From the NCBI RefSeq assembly GCF_021026195.1, contig NZ_JAJNCT010000036.1:1-64000 (forward strand): 64,000 bases of DNA, in the 5' to 3' direction. The DNA is from Comamonas koreensis (GTDB lineage Bacteria; Pseudomonadota; Gammaproteobacteria; Burkholderiales; Burkholderiaceae_C). Shown piece by piece: positions 26,814-35,155 of this stretch (its first letter is position 1; each line of letters starts with the position of its first letter). The translations under genes were made by a program, and so were the position numbers. Under the pieces are notes generated by a model that saw nothing but the letters and a program-made list of their open reading frames with translations, was not told the origin of the DNA and searched no databases.

Positions 26814-26839
26814 AAAAAAGGCGCGCCAGTTTGCGCGCC
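26814..26839 (-). terminator. Terminator after metQ
   Basis: On the minus strand GGCGCGC (26839-26833) and GCGCGCC (26826-26820) form a stem with a 6-nt loop, followed by T6. It separates metQ from the crotonase operon. Confidence 0.85.
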
Positions 26840-26879
26840 GCTGGCGTCGAATAGGTGTGGCGGGCCATGTCAGCCCCTG

Positions 26880-27674
26880 TCAGAACGCGGGGACGATGGA
26901 TCCCTGGAACTCCTTGTCGATGAACTGGCGCACCTCGTCCGAATGGTAAGCCTTGACCAGGCGTGCCACCCAGGGCTTGTCCTTGTCACCCTGGCGCACG
27001 GCAATCAGGTTGGTGTAGGGCGACTTGGCCGACTCGCGGGCAATGGCGTCCTTGGTAGGGTTGAGCTTGGCGGCAATCGCGTAGCTGGTGTTGATGACGG
27101 CGGCATCCAGGTCATTGAGCGCATGCACCAGCTGGGCGGCATCCAACTCGCGCAGGCGCAGCTTCTTGGGGTTGTCGACCACATCCAGCGGCGTGGCCTT
27201 GATGCCGGCCGATGCGCGCAGCTTGATCAGGCCATGCTCTTGCAGCAGCAGCAGCGCGCGGCCCCCATTGGTGGGGTCGTTGGGCACACCGATCTGCGCG
27301 CCCTGTGGCAGGTCGCCCAGCGATTTCACTTTCTTGGAGTACAGCGCAATCGGCAGCACCACGGTGTTGGCAGCTGCCACCAGCTTGTAGCCACGGTCCT
27401 TGACCTGCTGGTCCAGATAGGGGTGGTGCTGGTAGGCATTGGCATCCAGATCGCCGGCCACCAGGGCGGCATTGGGCTGGATGAAATCGCTGAACTCGAT
27501 CACCTGGACCGTGAGGCCCTCTTTGGCGGCCGCTTGTTTGACCGCTTCGGCAATCTGCGCATGCGGGCCGGCCGTCACGCCCAGCTTGATGGGCTTGTCC
27601 TGCGCAAAGGCGGGGGCGGCAAAGGCGGCAGAAACCGCCAGCAGGGCGGCGAGGGTGAAATGGCGCTTGAGCAT
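26880..27674 (-). CDS. metQ: MetQ/NlpA-family ABC substrate-binding protein
   Basis: A 264-residue periplasmic binding protein of the NlpA family, which includes methionine-binding MetQ. The signal peptide ends AAPAFAQ, with no lipobox cysteine, so it is likely soluble rather than lipid-anchored. Ligand-fold motifs are KLGVTAGPHAQI, NAYQHHPYLDQQVKDRG, IGVPNDPTNGGRALLLLQ and AVINTSYAI. The ATG at 27674 starts the signal peptide directly. No metN or metI gene adjoins it, so the ligand (methionine or a related sulfur compound) is only inferred from the family. Confidence 0.88.
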   Translation of the reverse strand: MLKRHFTLAALLAVSAAFAAPAFAQDKPIKLGVTAGPHAQIAEAVKQAAAKEGLTVQVIEFSDFIQPNAALVAGDLDANAYQHHPYLDQQVKDRGYKLVAAANTVVLPIALYSKKVKSLGDLPQGAQIGVPNDPTNGGRALLLLQEHGLIKLRASAGIKATPLDVVDNPKKLRLRELDAAQLVHALNDLDAAVINTSYAIAAKLNPTKDAIARESAKSPYTNLIAVRQGDKDKPWVARLVKAYHSDEVRQFIDKEFQGSIVPAF

Positions 27675-27783
27675 GGAAGGCAGTCGGGAACAAGTAGACG
27701 GGCCCACATGCTACGTTCGATCGCTCAGATTAAAAAATAATATTATCGAATAACCAAAGACGCTATCCGCTATATGGAGCGGC

Positions 27784-28221
27784 TTAGTCGTCTGTTGGAT
27801 CCGCAGGTTCTGGAGTCTGGTCGCCGCCCGATGCCAGGTGCTGGCCGATCTGCATCCAGGCCTGGGCGGCTTCGGCATCGCCGGCAAAGTGGTGGCAGCT
27901 GGCGGCAGCCATTGCGATGCGGGCATTGCGCGGGTCCAGGTCAAAGGCCAGCTCGTTCTGGGCGGCTGCGTTTTGCCACATCACCGTGGCATTGGGCGAG
28001 CCTTCCTTCTGCAGCGCATGGGCCTCGGCCATCCAGGCCTGGGCCAGGCGCATGGCGGCCTCGGGCTGCTCGCGGTCGGCCTGGTGGGCGCGGTAAAAGG
28101 CCTGGCCCGCCTGCTGCCACAGCGCGCGGGCGGCAGCAAAATCGGTGGTGGCAATCTTTTGTGCATCGGCAACGAACTGATTGCCGGTGGCGAGGTGGTG
28201 GCTGTAGCTGTCTGCGGTCAT
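27784..28221 (-). CDS. Small TPR-like helical repeat protein
   Basis: A 145-residue soluble protein made of helical hairpins: FAAARALWQQAGQAFYRAHQAD, AAMRLAQAWMAEAHALQKEG, MWQNAAAQNELAFDLDPRNARIAMAAASCHHFAGDAEAAQAW; the last has the spacing of a TPR unit. No signal peptide or catalytic motif. The ATG at 28221 begins the polar N-terminus MTADSYSHH; a longer frame to 28278 is low complexity. Function unknown. Confidence 0.7.
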   Translation of the reverse strand: MTADSYSHHLATGNQFVADAQKIATTDFAAARALWQQAGQAFYRAHQADREQPEAAMRLAQAWMAEAHALQKEGSPNATVMWQNAAAQNELAFDLDPRNARIAMAAASCHHFAGDAEAAQAWMQIGQHLASGGDQTPEPADPTDD

Positions 28222-28290
28222 GGGGCTGCGATGGTAGCAGCGATGGCAAGGGCTTGCAGGCGGCCCAGCACTTGCCACCGCAGCGACCGT

Positions 28291-28875
28291 TTAGCTGTGC
28301 TGGATGCGGGTGCCCAGCAGGGCCAGGAACTGCGCCAGCCACTGCGGGTGGGCGGGCCAGGCAGGGGCGCTCACCAGGTTGCCATCGGTGTAGGCCTGGT
28401 CCACCGCAATATCGGCATAGCTGCCGCCGGCCAGCACCACCTCGGCCTTGCAGGCGGGGTAGGCCGAGCAGGTACGGCCTTTGAGCACACCGGCACCCGC
28501 CAGCAGCTGCGCACCATGGCAGACGGCGGCGACTGGTTTGTTGGCCGTGAAGAAATGGCGCACGGCGGCCAGCACCGCCTCGTTGTTGCGCAGGTACTCG
28601 GGGCCACGGCCGCCGGGGATGACCAGCGCGTCATAGTCTTCGGCCTTGATGTCGGCAAAGCTCGCGTTCAGGGTGAAATTGTGGCCGGGCTTTTCGCTAT
28701 AGGTCTGCGCGCCTTCAAAGTCGTGGATCGCCGTCTTGATATGGTCACCGGCTTTCTTGTCCGGGCAGACCGCATGCACCTGGTGGCCCACGGCCAGCAA
28801 GGTCTGGAAGGGCACCATGGTTTCGTAATCTTCGCAGTAGTCACCACAGATCATCAGGATTTTCTTGGCCGGCAT
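28291..28875 (-). CDS. DJ-1/PfpI family protein
   Basis: A 194-residue class I glutamine-amidotransferase-like protein. The nucleophile elbow [16 protein letters not shown] carries the reactive cysteine, and the conserved acid lies in the N-terminal [27 protein letters not shown] precedes the elbow. The family includes chaperones, deglycases and proteases, so activity cannot be assigned. GGAG lies five bases upstream of the ATG. Confidence 0.88.
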   Translation of the reverse strand: MPAKKILMICGDYCEDYETMVPFQTLLAVGHQVHAVCPDKKAGDHIKTAIHDFEGAQTYSEKPGHNFTLNASFADIKAEDYDALVIPGGRGPEYLRNNEAVLAAVRHFFTANKPVAAVCHGAQLLAGAGVLKGRTCSAYPACKAEVVLAGGSYADIAVDQAYTDGNLVSAPAWPAHPQWLAQFLALLGTRIQHS

Positions 28876-28962
28876 AGGGTCTCCAAAAGTTGGGGTTCAG
28901 GCGGGTCTGCCTGCGCGATTGTGGGCCGTGCAGGCGGAGATGCCAAGGGCGCACCGCGCAGG

Positions 28963-28991
28963 CAAAAAAAACCCTGCTCATGGAGCAGGGT
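28963..28991 (-). terminator. Terminator after the OmpW-family gene
   Basis: On the minus strand ACCCTGCTC and GAGCAGGGT pair (28991-28983 with 28979-28971) around a 3-nt loop and are followed by T8. Confidence 0.9.
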
Positions 28992-29091
28992 GGCAAAAGA
29001 TGGCTTGGAGCCACCGCATGCTGTGGCGTTCATTGAAGCAGGCCACTTGTTGGGCGCAGCGCATGCGCTGCGGGCTTCTCCTCTCGGAAAA

Positions 29092-29817
29092 TCAGAACTT
29101 GTAGGTGACGTACAGGAACGGAATGATCGGATCCAGGGTCAGGCGGGTCTGCGAGACTGCCACCTTGTTGCCATTGACGGTGGTGGTCAGCTTGGCGTCG
29201 GTCTTCATTGGCACATAGGACACCGAGAAGGTGATACCCCAGTTCTTGTCGATCGCGTAGTTGGCACCGATGTTGAAGACGGGTGCCCATTGGCTGTCGA
29301 TCTTGGCGGTGGTCTTGGCAACCCCTGGAGGCGCACCGATGGCGCCGCCCAGCGTATTTTGCAAGCCGCTGCTCAGCCGCACACTGCGGAACTGCGAGTA
29401 GGTAACACCCAGACCCAGCGAGACGCGGAACTTGTCATCGGCATTGCCGAAGAAATACTTGCCCAGCAGGGAAGGTGCATAGAGGCGCGCATTGCCCAGC
29501 TCTCCAATGGGCTCCAAGGTGCCGGCACCGTTGAGCTTGAGACGCGGTGGAATGCCCAGCACGCCTTCGACCGCCCAGTTGTCGGTCAGGAAGTAGTGCA
29601 CGTTCAAGCCCAGGGTGGTGGAGCTTTTCAGATCGGCGCCCGAGCCGGGAATCTGGCGTTCAAAGGGCTCCGTGAAGGTCAGCGGCTTGCTCTTGTCCTG
29701 GGGCGAGTAATTGAGCGCCCCGGCACCTAACACCCAGTCGCCTGCCTTTTGGGCGTAAGCGCTGCTTGCGAGCAAGGCGGTGGCCGCCAGCCACATCCAT
29801 TTCTTGGCTTGTTTCAT
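29092..29817 (-). CDS. ompW: OmpW-family outer-membrane protein
   Basis: A 241-residue eight-stranded barrel. A signal peptide ends at ASSAYAQ (about residue 22). OmpW motifs are GDWVLGAGALNYSP, LGLNVHYFLTDNWAVEGVLGIPP, LAPTLLGKYFFG-like LYAPSLLGKYFFG and the barrel end LDPIIPFLYVTYKF. OmpW barrels conduct small hydrophobic compounds across the outer membrane. AAGGAG is seven bases upstream of the ATG at 29817. An operator-like palindrome lies 25 bp further upstream. Confidence 0.92.
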   Translation of the reverse strand: MKQAKKWMWLAATALLASSAYAQKAGDWVLGAGALNYSPQDKSKPLTFTEPFERQIPGSGADLKSSTTLGLNVHYFLTDNWAVEGVLGIPPRLKLNGAGTLEPIGELGNARLYAPSLLGKYFFGNADDKFRVSLGLGVTYSQFRSVRLSSGLQNTLGGAIGAPPGVAKTTAKIDSQWAPVFNIGANYAIDKNWGITFSVSYVPMKTDAKLTTTVNGNKVAVSQTRLTLDPIIPFLYVTYKF

Positions 29818-30142
29818 TGCTTTGTCTCCTTGGGTTGCTGTTTGAACGATCGTCCAATCTGGCTTGTCTCGAAGACAGAGCATAGGAAGCTGGGCAGGCT
29901 GTGTCGACAGGGTAAGCGCTGAATTTCAGCAAAAAAAGCACACTCGTTCTAATTTGTGCCGACCTGGGGAAAACGCAGATGGGAAAGGGCGGAAGTTTGT
30001 TGTAAAAGCACGCCTTTCATACAGATGCGCCTGGGGGTTCGGTGCGGTGATCTTCCATGCGGATCGGGTGTACAACTCGGCCGATCCGGATGCGTCGCCC
30101 CCCTGGACCCAGCCCCTGGAACTGGATGCAAAGCTGCGTGGG
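29818..30142. other. Intergenic region upstream of ompW
   Basis: Apart from the palindrome at 29842-29857 and the ompW ribosome-binding site, nothing recognisable is present. It separates the ompW promoter region from the 3' end of the Bug receptor gene; reading frames crossing it are antisense shadows. Confidence 0.5.
29842..29857. promoter_or_regulatory. TetR-like operator upstream of ompW
   Basis: TTGAACGATCGTCCAA is a 16-bp palindrome with one mismatched pair. The core ACGATCGT inside TTGnACGATCGTnCAA resembles operators of fatty-acid- or stress-responsive TetR-family repressors. It lies 25-40 bp upstream of the ompW start, where it could block a promoter. Confidence 0.45.
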
Positions 30143-31135
30143 TCAACGATCGGTTTCGTGTTCCACCTGCCGCGCAAAGTCCTGCGCAGAGCCCTCGTAA
30201 GGCTGGTTGTTGGCATCGAGCAGGCTCTGGCGAATGGAGGGCGAGCGAAGCGCTTGCGCAGTCCATGCGTGCAGGCGCAGCAGCACAGGGGTGGGGGTAC
30301 CCGGTGGGGCAAAGAGTCCGAACAGGGAATCCAGATTCGCGGACGGGTAACCCAGCTCCGCGAGGGTCGGCACCTCGGGGAGCACGGGCAGGCGATGCGG
30401 TGCGCCTACCGCCAAGGCCTTGAAGCGCCCGTCACGCAAGGCGCTGAGCTGGCTCGGTGCGACATTGGTCGACAGCAGCTCGAAATGGCCACCCAGCGCA
30501 TCGGTCAATTGCTGCCCGCCACCCTTGTACGGCACATGGGTGATGCGCACGCCCGCAAGCTGACTTACGCGTTGCAAGACGGTGTGCCCGGTCGTGCCTT
30601 CGCCTGTCGTCGCCCAGCGCAGCATGCCCGGGTGCTTGCGCGCCGCTTCGACCATGTCGGCGAAAGCCGTTGCGGCCAGCGCGGAGGTGCCCACCAGGAG
30701 CAGCGGCGTGCGCATGACACCGGCCACGGGCTGCACCGGCAATGGCGCCGCAGCCGCTGAGGTTGTGGCACGCCGCGCAGCCGCGTGGCGCAGCAGGCCC
30801 ACGGCGGCGGCGGCGGTAAAGACCAGCGTTTGGCCATCGGGCGGGCGGCGTTGCAGGAGTTCCAGCGCCAAGGTTCCGCTCGCGCCGGGCCGGTTCTCGA
30901 CGATGACTGGTGCCTGGAGCTGATCGGCCACGGCTTTGGCCAAGGCGCGCGCCACCAGGTCACTGACGCCGCCGGGGGGATAGGCCACCAGAATCTTGAG
31001 GCCCGCGCCCGGCCTACTCTGGGCAGCCCAACCCTTTGGAATCACGAGCGATGCGCCCATCAAGCCGCTCAGCAGCATGGCCCTGCGCGACCATGGTTGG
31101 GCGTTTGCCGGGGTCAGCGCTGGCCATCCGGACAT
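30143..31135 (-). CDS. Bug-family (TctC-like) periplasmic solute receptor
   Basis: A 330-residue tripartite-tricarboxylate-type substrate-binding protein. The N-terminus SRRAMLLSGLMGASLVIPKGWAA resembles a twin-arginine signal. Bug hallmarks are LVAYPPGGVSDLVARALA, VIVENRPGASGTLALELLQ and THVPYKGGGQQLTDALGG. These receptors bind carboxylates, often aromatic ones. The start at 31135 is preceded by AGGTGA, which contains the stop codon of the lysR gene, so the two genes are translationally coupled. No membrane partner (TctA/TctB) is present. Confidence 0.88.
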   Translation of the reverse strand: MSGWPALTPANAQPWSRRAMLLSGLMGASLVIPKGWAAQSRPGAGLKILVAYPPGGVSDLVARALAKAVADQLQAPVIVENRPGASGTLALELLQRRPPDGQTLVFTAAAAVGLLRHAAARRATTSAAAAPLPVQPVAGVMRTPLLLVGTSALAATAFADMVEAARKHPGMLRWATTGEGTTGHTVLQRVSQLAGVRITHVPYKGGGQQLTDALGGHFELLSTNVAPSQLSALRDGRFKALAVGAPHRLPVLPEVPTLAELGYPSANLDSLFGLFAPPGTPTPVLLRLHAWTAQALRSPSIRQSLLDANNQPYEGSAQDFARQVEHETDR

Positions 31136-31139
31136 GCGC

Positions 31140-32057
31140 TCACCTGGCTTTGGCCGCATGGCGCTTGGCCAGCTTCTTGGCCAACGCGATCACCGTTCCC
31201 AGCGGGCCATCGCAGTCATGCGCCCGGTACACCAAGGTCAACGGCGCCCAAAGGTCGAGGGACGGATCGAGCGAGCGGTACACCACCGCATGGCGATGCG
31301 ATCCTTTGATTGATGCCGGAACAATGGACAAGCCCACGCCTGCTGCCACCAGGTTCACATTGGTCATCATGCGTTCGACTTCGGCGGCCACTTCCACATG
31401 GACATGGCGTTGTGCACACAGCGCCAGCAGATTGGCATACAGGCCCGGCGCACCAGGCCTGCGCACCAGCACCAGTTTCTCGCCATCGAGCTCATCGAGC
31501 ATGACGGGCTGGGCGCTGTTGTGCGCCAACCGGTGGTCCACCGGAATGGCCAGCAGCGCTTCTTCCTGGAGCAGCGGCTCGAACGCCAATCCCTCCGGGT
31601 GGGCCACCGGAACGCGCAAAAAGCCGCAATGCAGACGTTGCGCCGCGACGGCTTCGGTGATTTCAGCGGCGTTGTTCTCGCTGACGCTCAGCAGGATGTC
31701 GGGGTGCGACTTGCGGCAGGTGCGCAGCACCTCCGGGGTGAAGGCATGGGCTGCGGCCGAACTGGTGAAGCCCACACGGAGATGGCCCCGTTCACCGCGC
31801 GCATACGCCTCGATGCGCTGCTGCATCGCATGAAAGTCGCCAAGCAGTTGCTCAGCCTCGGCGCGCAACGCATGACCGACATCGGTCAGGTCCACGCCTT
31901 TGGGGTGGCGGCGAAACAGCGCGCTGCCCAGCTCGTTTTCAAGCGCCAGAATCTGCTGCGACAACGGCGGCTGCTGGATGCCCAGGCGCTCTGCGGCACG
32001 CGTGATATGGCCGCATTCGGCCACCGCAAGAAAATACCGGAGATGACGCAGTTCCAT
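31140..32057 (-). CDS. LysR-family regulator of the Bug/hydrolase module
   Basis: A 305-residue LysR regulator. The winged HTH is at residues 1-60 (MELRHLRYFLAVAECGHITRAAERL, QPPLSQQILALENELGSALFRR), and the effector domain follows from about residue 90 (LRVGFTSSAAAHAFTPEVL). It is coupled to the downstream Bug receptor gene and divergent from the lipoprotein hydrolase, so it probably controls both. Confidence 0.92.
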   Translation of the reverse strand: MELRHLRYFLAVAECGHITRAAERLGIQQPPLSQQILALENELGSALFRRHPKGVDLTDVGHALRAEAEQLLGDFHAMQQRIEAYARGERGHLRVGFTSSAAAHAFTPEVLRTCRKSHPDILLSVSENNAAEITEAVAAQRLHCGFLRVPVAHPEGLAFEPLLQEEALLAIPVDHRLAHNSAQPVMLDELDGEKLVLVRRPGAPGLYANLLALCAQRHVHVEVAAEVERMMTNVNLVAAGVGLSIVPASIKGSHRHAVVYRSLDPSLDLWAPLTLVYRAHDCDGPLGTVIALAKKLAKRHAAKAR

Positions 32058-32079
32058 ATATTTAAAAAGTATGCGGTTG

Positions 32080-32107
32080 ATATCTTAGAAATCTTTGAAA
32101 TATTTCG
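32080..32107. promoter_or_regulatory. AT-rich divergent operator candidate (lysR/hydrolase)
   Basis: The segment TATCTTAGAAATCTTTGAAATATTTCG contains the palindrome GAAATATTTC (32096-32105) and a related GAAATC half-site 12 bp earlier. It is the most AT-rich part of the 150-bp gap, 25-50 bp upstream of lysR, where a LysR protein would be expected to bind. Confidence 0.35.
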
Positions 32108-32207
32108 CAAGCCGACCAAGAATAGGAAAGCCCCCGCAAACCTACCGCTGGTCCGCCAGCCTTGCGAGGAGCCGCACACATAAAAAACGCTTGATAGGAG
32201 ACAAACC

Positions 32208-33578
32208 ATGAAATCGCCTCTTCCCACACTCGGTCTGCCCCTGCTGGCGCTGCTCGCGCTCAGCGGCTGCGGCGACGGCTCCTTGGTATTGCGAGGGCCC
32301 TCCATGTCCGACGAGGCAGCGCCGGTGCTGGCCACCTGCCCTGCCGATGTGCCCACCGACGCGAAATGCCTGTCCGGCCGCGATTCCAAGGGCGCGTTCT
32401 ACATGATCGCCGTGCCGGCAAAGTGGAATGGCATCCTGGTGATGCATGCGCATGGAGGCCCCGATCTGGCCGCGCCCGATCTGGACCGCTCGATGGAAGA
32501 CCTGACCCGCTGGTCCATCATGGTGAAGTCTGGCTACGCATGGGCGGGCTCCTCCTACCGCCAGGGCGGGGTGGAAGTACGCGCTGCCGCTGAAGACACA
32601 GAACGTCTGCGCGGCATCTTCCGCAAGCATGTGGCGGTCCCCACCAAGACCATCCTGCATGGCCAGTCATGGGGCGCTGGCGTGGCGGCCAAGGGCGCGG
32701 AGATGTTCACGGTAGATACTGTCGGCGAGCGTCCCTACGATGGCGTTTTGCTCACCAGCGGCGTGCTGGGTGGGGGCACACGTTCCTATGATTTCCGGCT
32801 TGATCTGCGCGTGGTCTACCAGTACCTGTGCGGCAACCACCCGCGCCCGACCGAACAGCCTTACGCACTCAACCTCGGCCTGCCCGCCAATGTCACGATG
32901 AAGCAGGCGGATGTGGCGCTGCGTGTGAACGAATGCCTGGCGCTCAACAAGCCCGCTGCCGAGCGCACCCCCGAGCAGAAGGCCAAGATCCAGACCATCG
33001 TCGATGTGATCAAGATTCCCGAGAGCGCCATCCAGTCGCACATGAACTGGGCGACCATGCACTTTCAGGATATCTCCGCCAAGCGCACCGGCGGCGAGAG
33101 CCCTTTTGGCAATGAAGGCGCCGTCTACACCGGATCGGCCGACGATGCAGCTCTGAACGCCGGCGTGCTGCGCTACAAGGCCAACCCTGCCGCCTACCAG
33201 ACGTTCGCCACCGACACCGACCCGGTCGGCAAGATTCCTGTGCCGGTGCTGTCGACCAAATGGATCAGCGACCCGACCGCGTTTGTGGAGCTCGATTCTC
33301 GTTTCCGCGAGGTGATGGATGAAGGCGGCAGTGGTGGCCGTCTGGTGCAGACCTTCACGGCGAATGGCACCCACAGCTTTATCAGCGATCCCACCTATCC
33401 CACACTGATGGAAGCGCTGCTGCAGTGGGTGAGCACCGGCACCAAGCCCACGCCTGCCGGTATCGCCAGCGCCTGCATCGGCATGGAGGCGACCTACGGC
33501 AAGGGCTGTAGCTTTGATGCGGGCTACACGTCACCGGCACTGGCCACACGCGTCGCTGCACGTCAGCGTCCGCAGTGA
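32208..33578 (+). CDS. Lipoprotein alpha/beta hydrolase
   Basis: A 456-residue exported hydrolase. The signal peptide ends in the lipobox LSGC (residue 21), so it is probably lipid-anchored. A hydrolase fold is indicated by ILVMHAHGGPDL (oxyanion strand) and the nucleophile elbow ILHGQSWGAGVAAKG; the acid may be in WISDPTAFVELDSRFR and the histidine in ANGTHSFISDP. Cysteines (CPADVPTDAKC, CIGMEATYGKGC) could form disulfides. TAGGAG precedes the ATG. Divergent from the LysR-Bug operon, it may release a carboxylate that the Bug receptor captures; the natural ester is unknown. Confidence 0.8.
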   Translation: MKSPLPTLGLPLLALLALSGCGDGSLVLRGPSMSDEAAPVLATCPADVPTDAKCLSGRDSKGAFYMIAVPAKWNGILVMHAHGGPDLAAPDLDRSMEDLTRWSIMVKSGYAWAGSSYRQGGVEVRAAAEDTERLRGIFRKHVAVPTKTILHGQSWGAGVAAKGAEMFTVDTVGERPYDGVLLTSGVLGGGTRSYDFRLDLRVVYQYLCGNHPRPTEQPYALNLGLPANVTMKQADVALRVNECLALNKPAAERTPEQKAKIQTIVDVIKIPESAIQSHMNWATMHFQDISAKRTGGESPFGNEGAVYTGSADDAALNAGVLRYKANPAAYQTFATDTDPVGKIPVPVLSTKWISDPTAFVELDSRFREVMDEGGSGGRLVQTFTANGTHSFISDPTYPTLMEALLQWVSTGTKPTPAGIASACIGMEATYGKGCSFDAGYTSPALATRVAARQRPQ

Positions 33579-33739
33579 TCTCTGCTGGCGCTGGCCAATA
33601 CTGTGGCTGGTGCAAAGGCAGTGCGTGGGGGCGCCGGCACGTACTTGGCGAAGGCTTTGAAGGATGCTTATTGCATGTCTAGGATGCAATAGGAGCGCCA
33701 GTGTTGCCAACCATAAAAATGGACTATCCGTGCACGCTC

Positions 33740-34246
33740 TTAGCCTCTGGGTGTCCCTGATGCGCGCTGCTTAAGCTTCCGCTCGATACTGGTACCCAGC
33801 AGCCACGCCATCGCGGCCAAGATAGCGCTGCCCGCGATTGAGCCCAAAGAACGGTTAGAAAAGGAGGGGCAGAAAAGCGACCGGTGAACGGTGCTGGCCA
33901 GCGTGCGATCTGCTGGCGCAACCCAGGGGATGCCCGCTTCTGGGCTGTGGAGCCTACAGAACGCATACAACAAGGCACAGCAGGCCACGCCAAGCAGCGC
34001 GCAACGCTGTGCAATTTTGGCGAGTTGAACTGACTTCCATCCGTATGCGATCAGCGGCAGCAACCACAGGGCAATGCCCGGCTGCACATAGCGTTTGACG
34101 TTATCCAGACCTGGCTGGTAGGCATCCGAAAGTGACGCGGTGGCTGCATGGAAATACACCCCTGCGGCGTAGGCCAGCATGAACGTGAAGGTGGCCGTGA
34201 CTTCCAAATGCAGCCATGGCGATAGAGGGCGGTTGTCGGGGCGCAT
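33740..34246 (-). CDS. Hypothetical membrane protein
   Basis: A 168-residue frame with three to four likely membrane helices: VTATFTFMLAYAAGVYFHAA, QPGIALWLLPLIAYGW, CALLGVACCALLYAF and IAGSAILAAMAWLLGTSIE. The C-terminus is basic (KLKQRASGTPRG). No family was recognised. No strong Shine-Dalgarno precedes the ATG, and the sequence is less GC-rich than its neighbours, which suggests recent acquisition or relaxed selection. It may be a pseudogene or strain-specific gene. Confidence 0.5.
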   Translation of the reverse strand: MRPDNRPLSPWLHLEVTATFTFMLAYAAGVYFHAATASLSDAYQPGLDNVKRYVQPGIALWLLPLIAYGWKSVQLAKIAQRCALLGVACCALLYAFCRLHSPEAGIPWVAPADRTLASTVHRSLFCPSFSNRSLGSIAGSAILAAMAWLLGTSIERKLKQRASGTPRG

Positions 34247-34336
34247 GCGCGGATTATCAAAGCGCGCATCAGCAGGAGGATGAAGTCAGTGTGAACTCGA
34301 CACACGGCACATCAGCACGTGTTTCTGCGACTGCCC

Positions 34337-35020
34337 TCAGCCCTGTGCCGCCCGCACACACACCAGCGCATCCACCTGGTCCAGCAGCAACTGCAGATGC
34401 CGCTCGCGCAAGGCGTCGCCCAGCAAGTCCACCTGCAGCAGGCTGCGCCAGGTGGCGGCGTGGTCGATGCGAAAGCCGCTGAGGGCGGAGATCAGGTAGT
34501 GCACATCGGTGGCAGTGACCCCGGACTTGAACAGGCCCTGGGCCACGCCGCGTTCCAGGATGCGTTCCAACGGCGTCAGGGCCGCGCGGCGCAGCGATTC
34601 GTTGTTGGAGACCTGGCCGAGCATCTCGCCACCCTGGAAGTTCTCCTGCAGCACCAGGCGGGTGAAGGCCTGGTTGTTGGCGTGGTAGTCAAAGCTCTTC
34701 TGGGCCAGCGCATGCAGCGCTTCCAAGGGCTCCAGGGCATCCAGGTTCAGGCTTTCTTCGGAGGCGCGGATGTCGGTGTAGCTTTGCTCGATGACGGCCA
34801 GGTACACATCCTTCTTGTTGCCGAAGTAGTAGTACAGCATGCGCTTGGCGCAGCCGGCCTTGGCCGCAATGCGTTCGAGCCGGGCGCCGTCATAGCCATA
34901 GTTGGCAAACTCGGTCTTGCCGGCATCGAGCAGCGCCTGGCGCATGCCGGCCGATGCGCCGGGGTCGTCTGCGTGGGGGTCTTGTGGGGGTGGCTCTTGC
35001 TGGCCTTGCTGCTTGCTCAC
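34337..35020 (-). CDS. TetR-family transcriptional regulator
   Basis: A 227-residue TetR repressor. The N-terminal HTH spans ALLDAGKTEFANYGYDGARLERIAAKAGCAKRMLYYYFGNKKDVYLAVIEQ (about residues 28-77). The C-terminal ligand domain includes a sequence typical of the TetR_C group (LVLQENFQGGEML, VHYLISALSGFRIDHAATW). I chose the GTG at 35020 because GGAG lies eight bases upstream; a longer frame to 35116 runs into the terminator hairpin. It lies downstream of the PQQ dehydrogenase beyond a terminator. Its target is not evident. Confidence 0.88.
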   Translation of the reverse strand: MSKQQGQQEPPPQDPHADDPGASAGMRQALLDAGKTEFANYGYDGARLERIAAKAGCAKRMLYYYFGNKKDVYLAVIEQSYTDIRASEESLNLDALEPLEALHALAQKSFDYHANNQAFTRLVLQENFQGGEMLGQVSNNESLRRAALTPLERILERGVAQGLFKSGVTATDVHYLISALSGFRIDHAATWRSLLQVDLLGDALRERHLQLLLDQVDALVCVRAAQG

Positions 35021-35084
35021 TGCCGGATCTCCGTGGACACAAGCGGGCAAGCGTAACATGCGCGCTCCCCACCGAGGCCGGGGT

Positions 35085-35123
35085 AAAAAAAAGCCATGGC
35101 TTGCAGTGCAGGCCATGGCGCTT
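35085..35123. terminator. Terminator between the PQQ dehydrogenase and tetR
   Basis: GCCATGGC (35093-35100) pairs with GCCATGGC (35112-35119) around an 11-nt loop. On the minus strand the stem is followed by T8, ending the dehydrogenase transcript. Confidence 0.85.
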
Positions 35124-35155
35124 TTCGGGTCAGGGGCAGGGCAACCCCTGCGTGC

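Noticed and set aside
29864..30760. Plus-strand frame antisense to the Bug receptor
   Set aside because: No signal, domain or ribosome-binding site; the minus-strand gene has all three.
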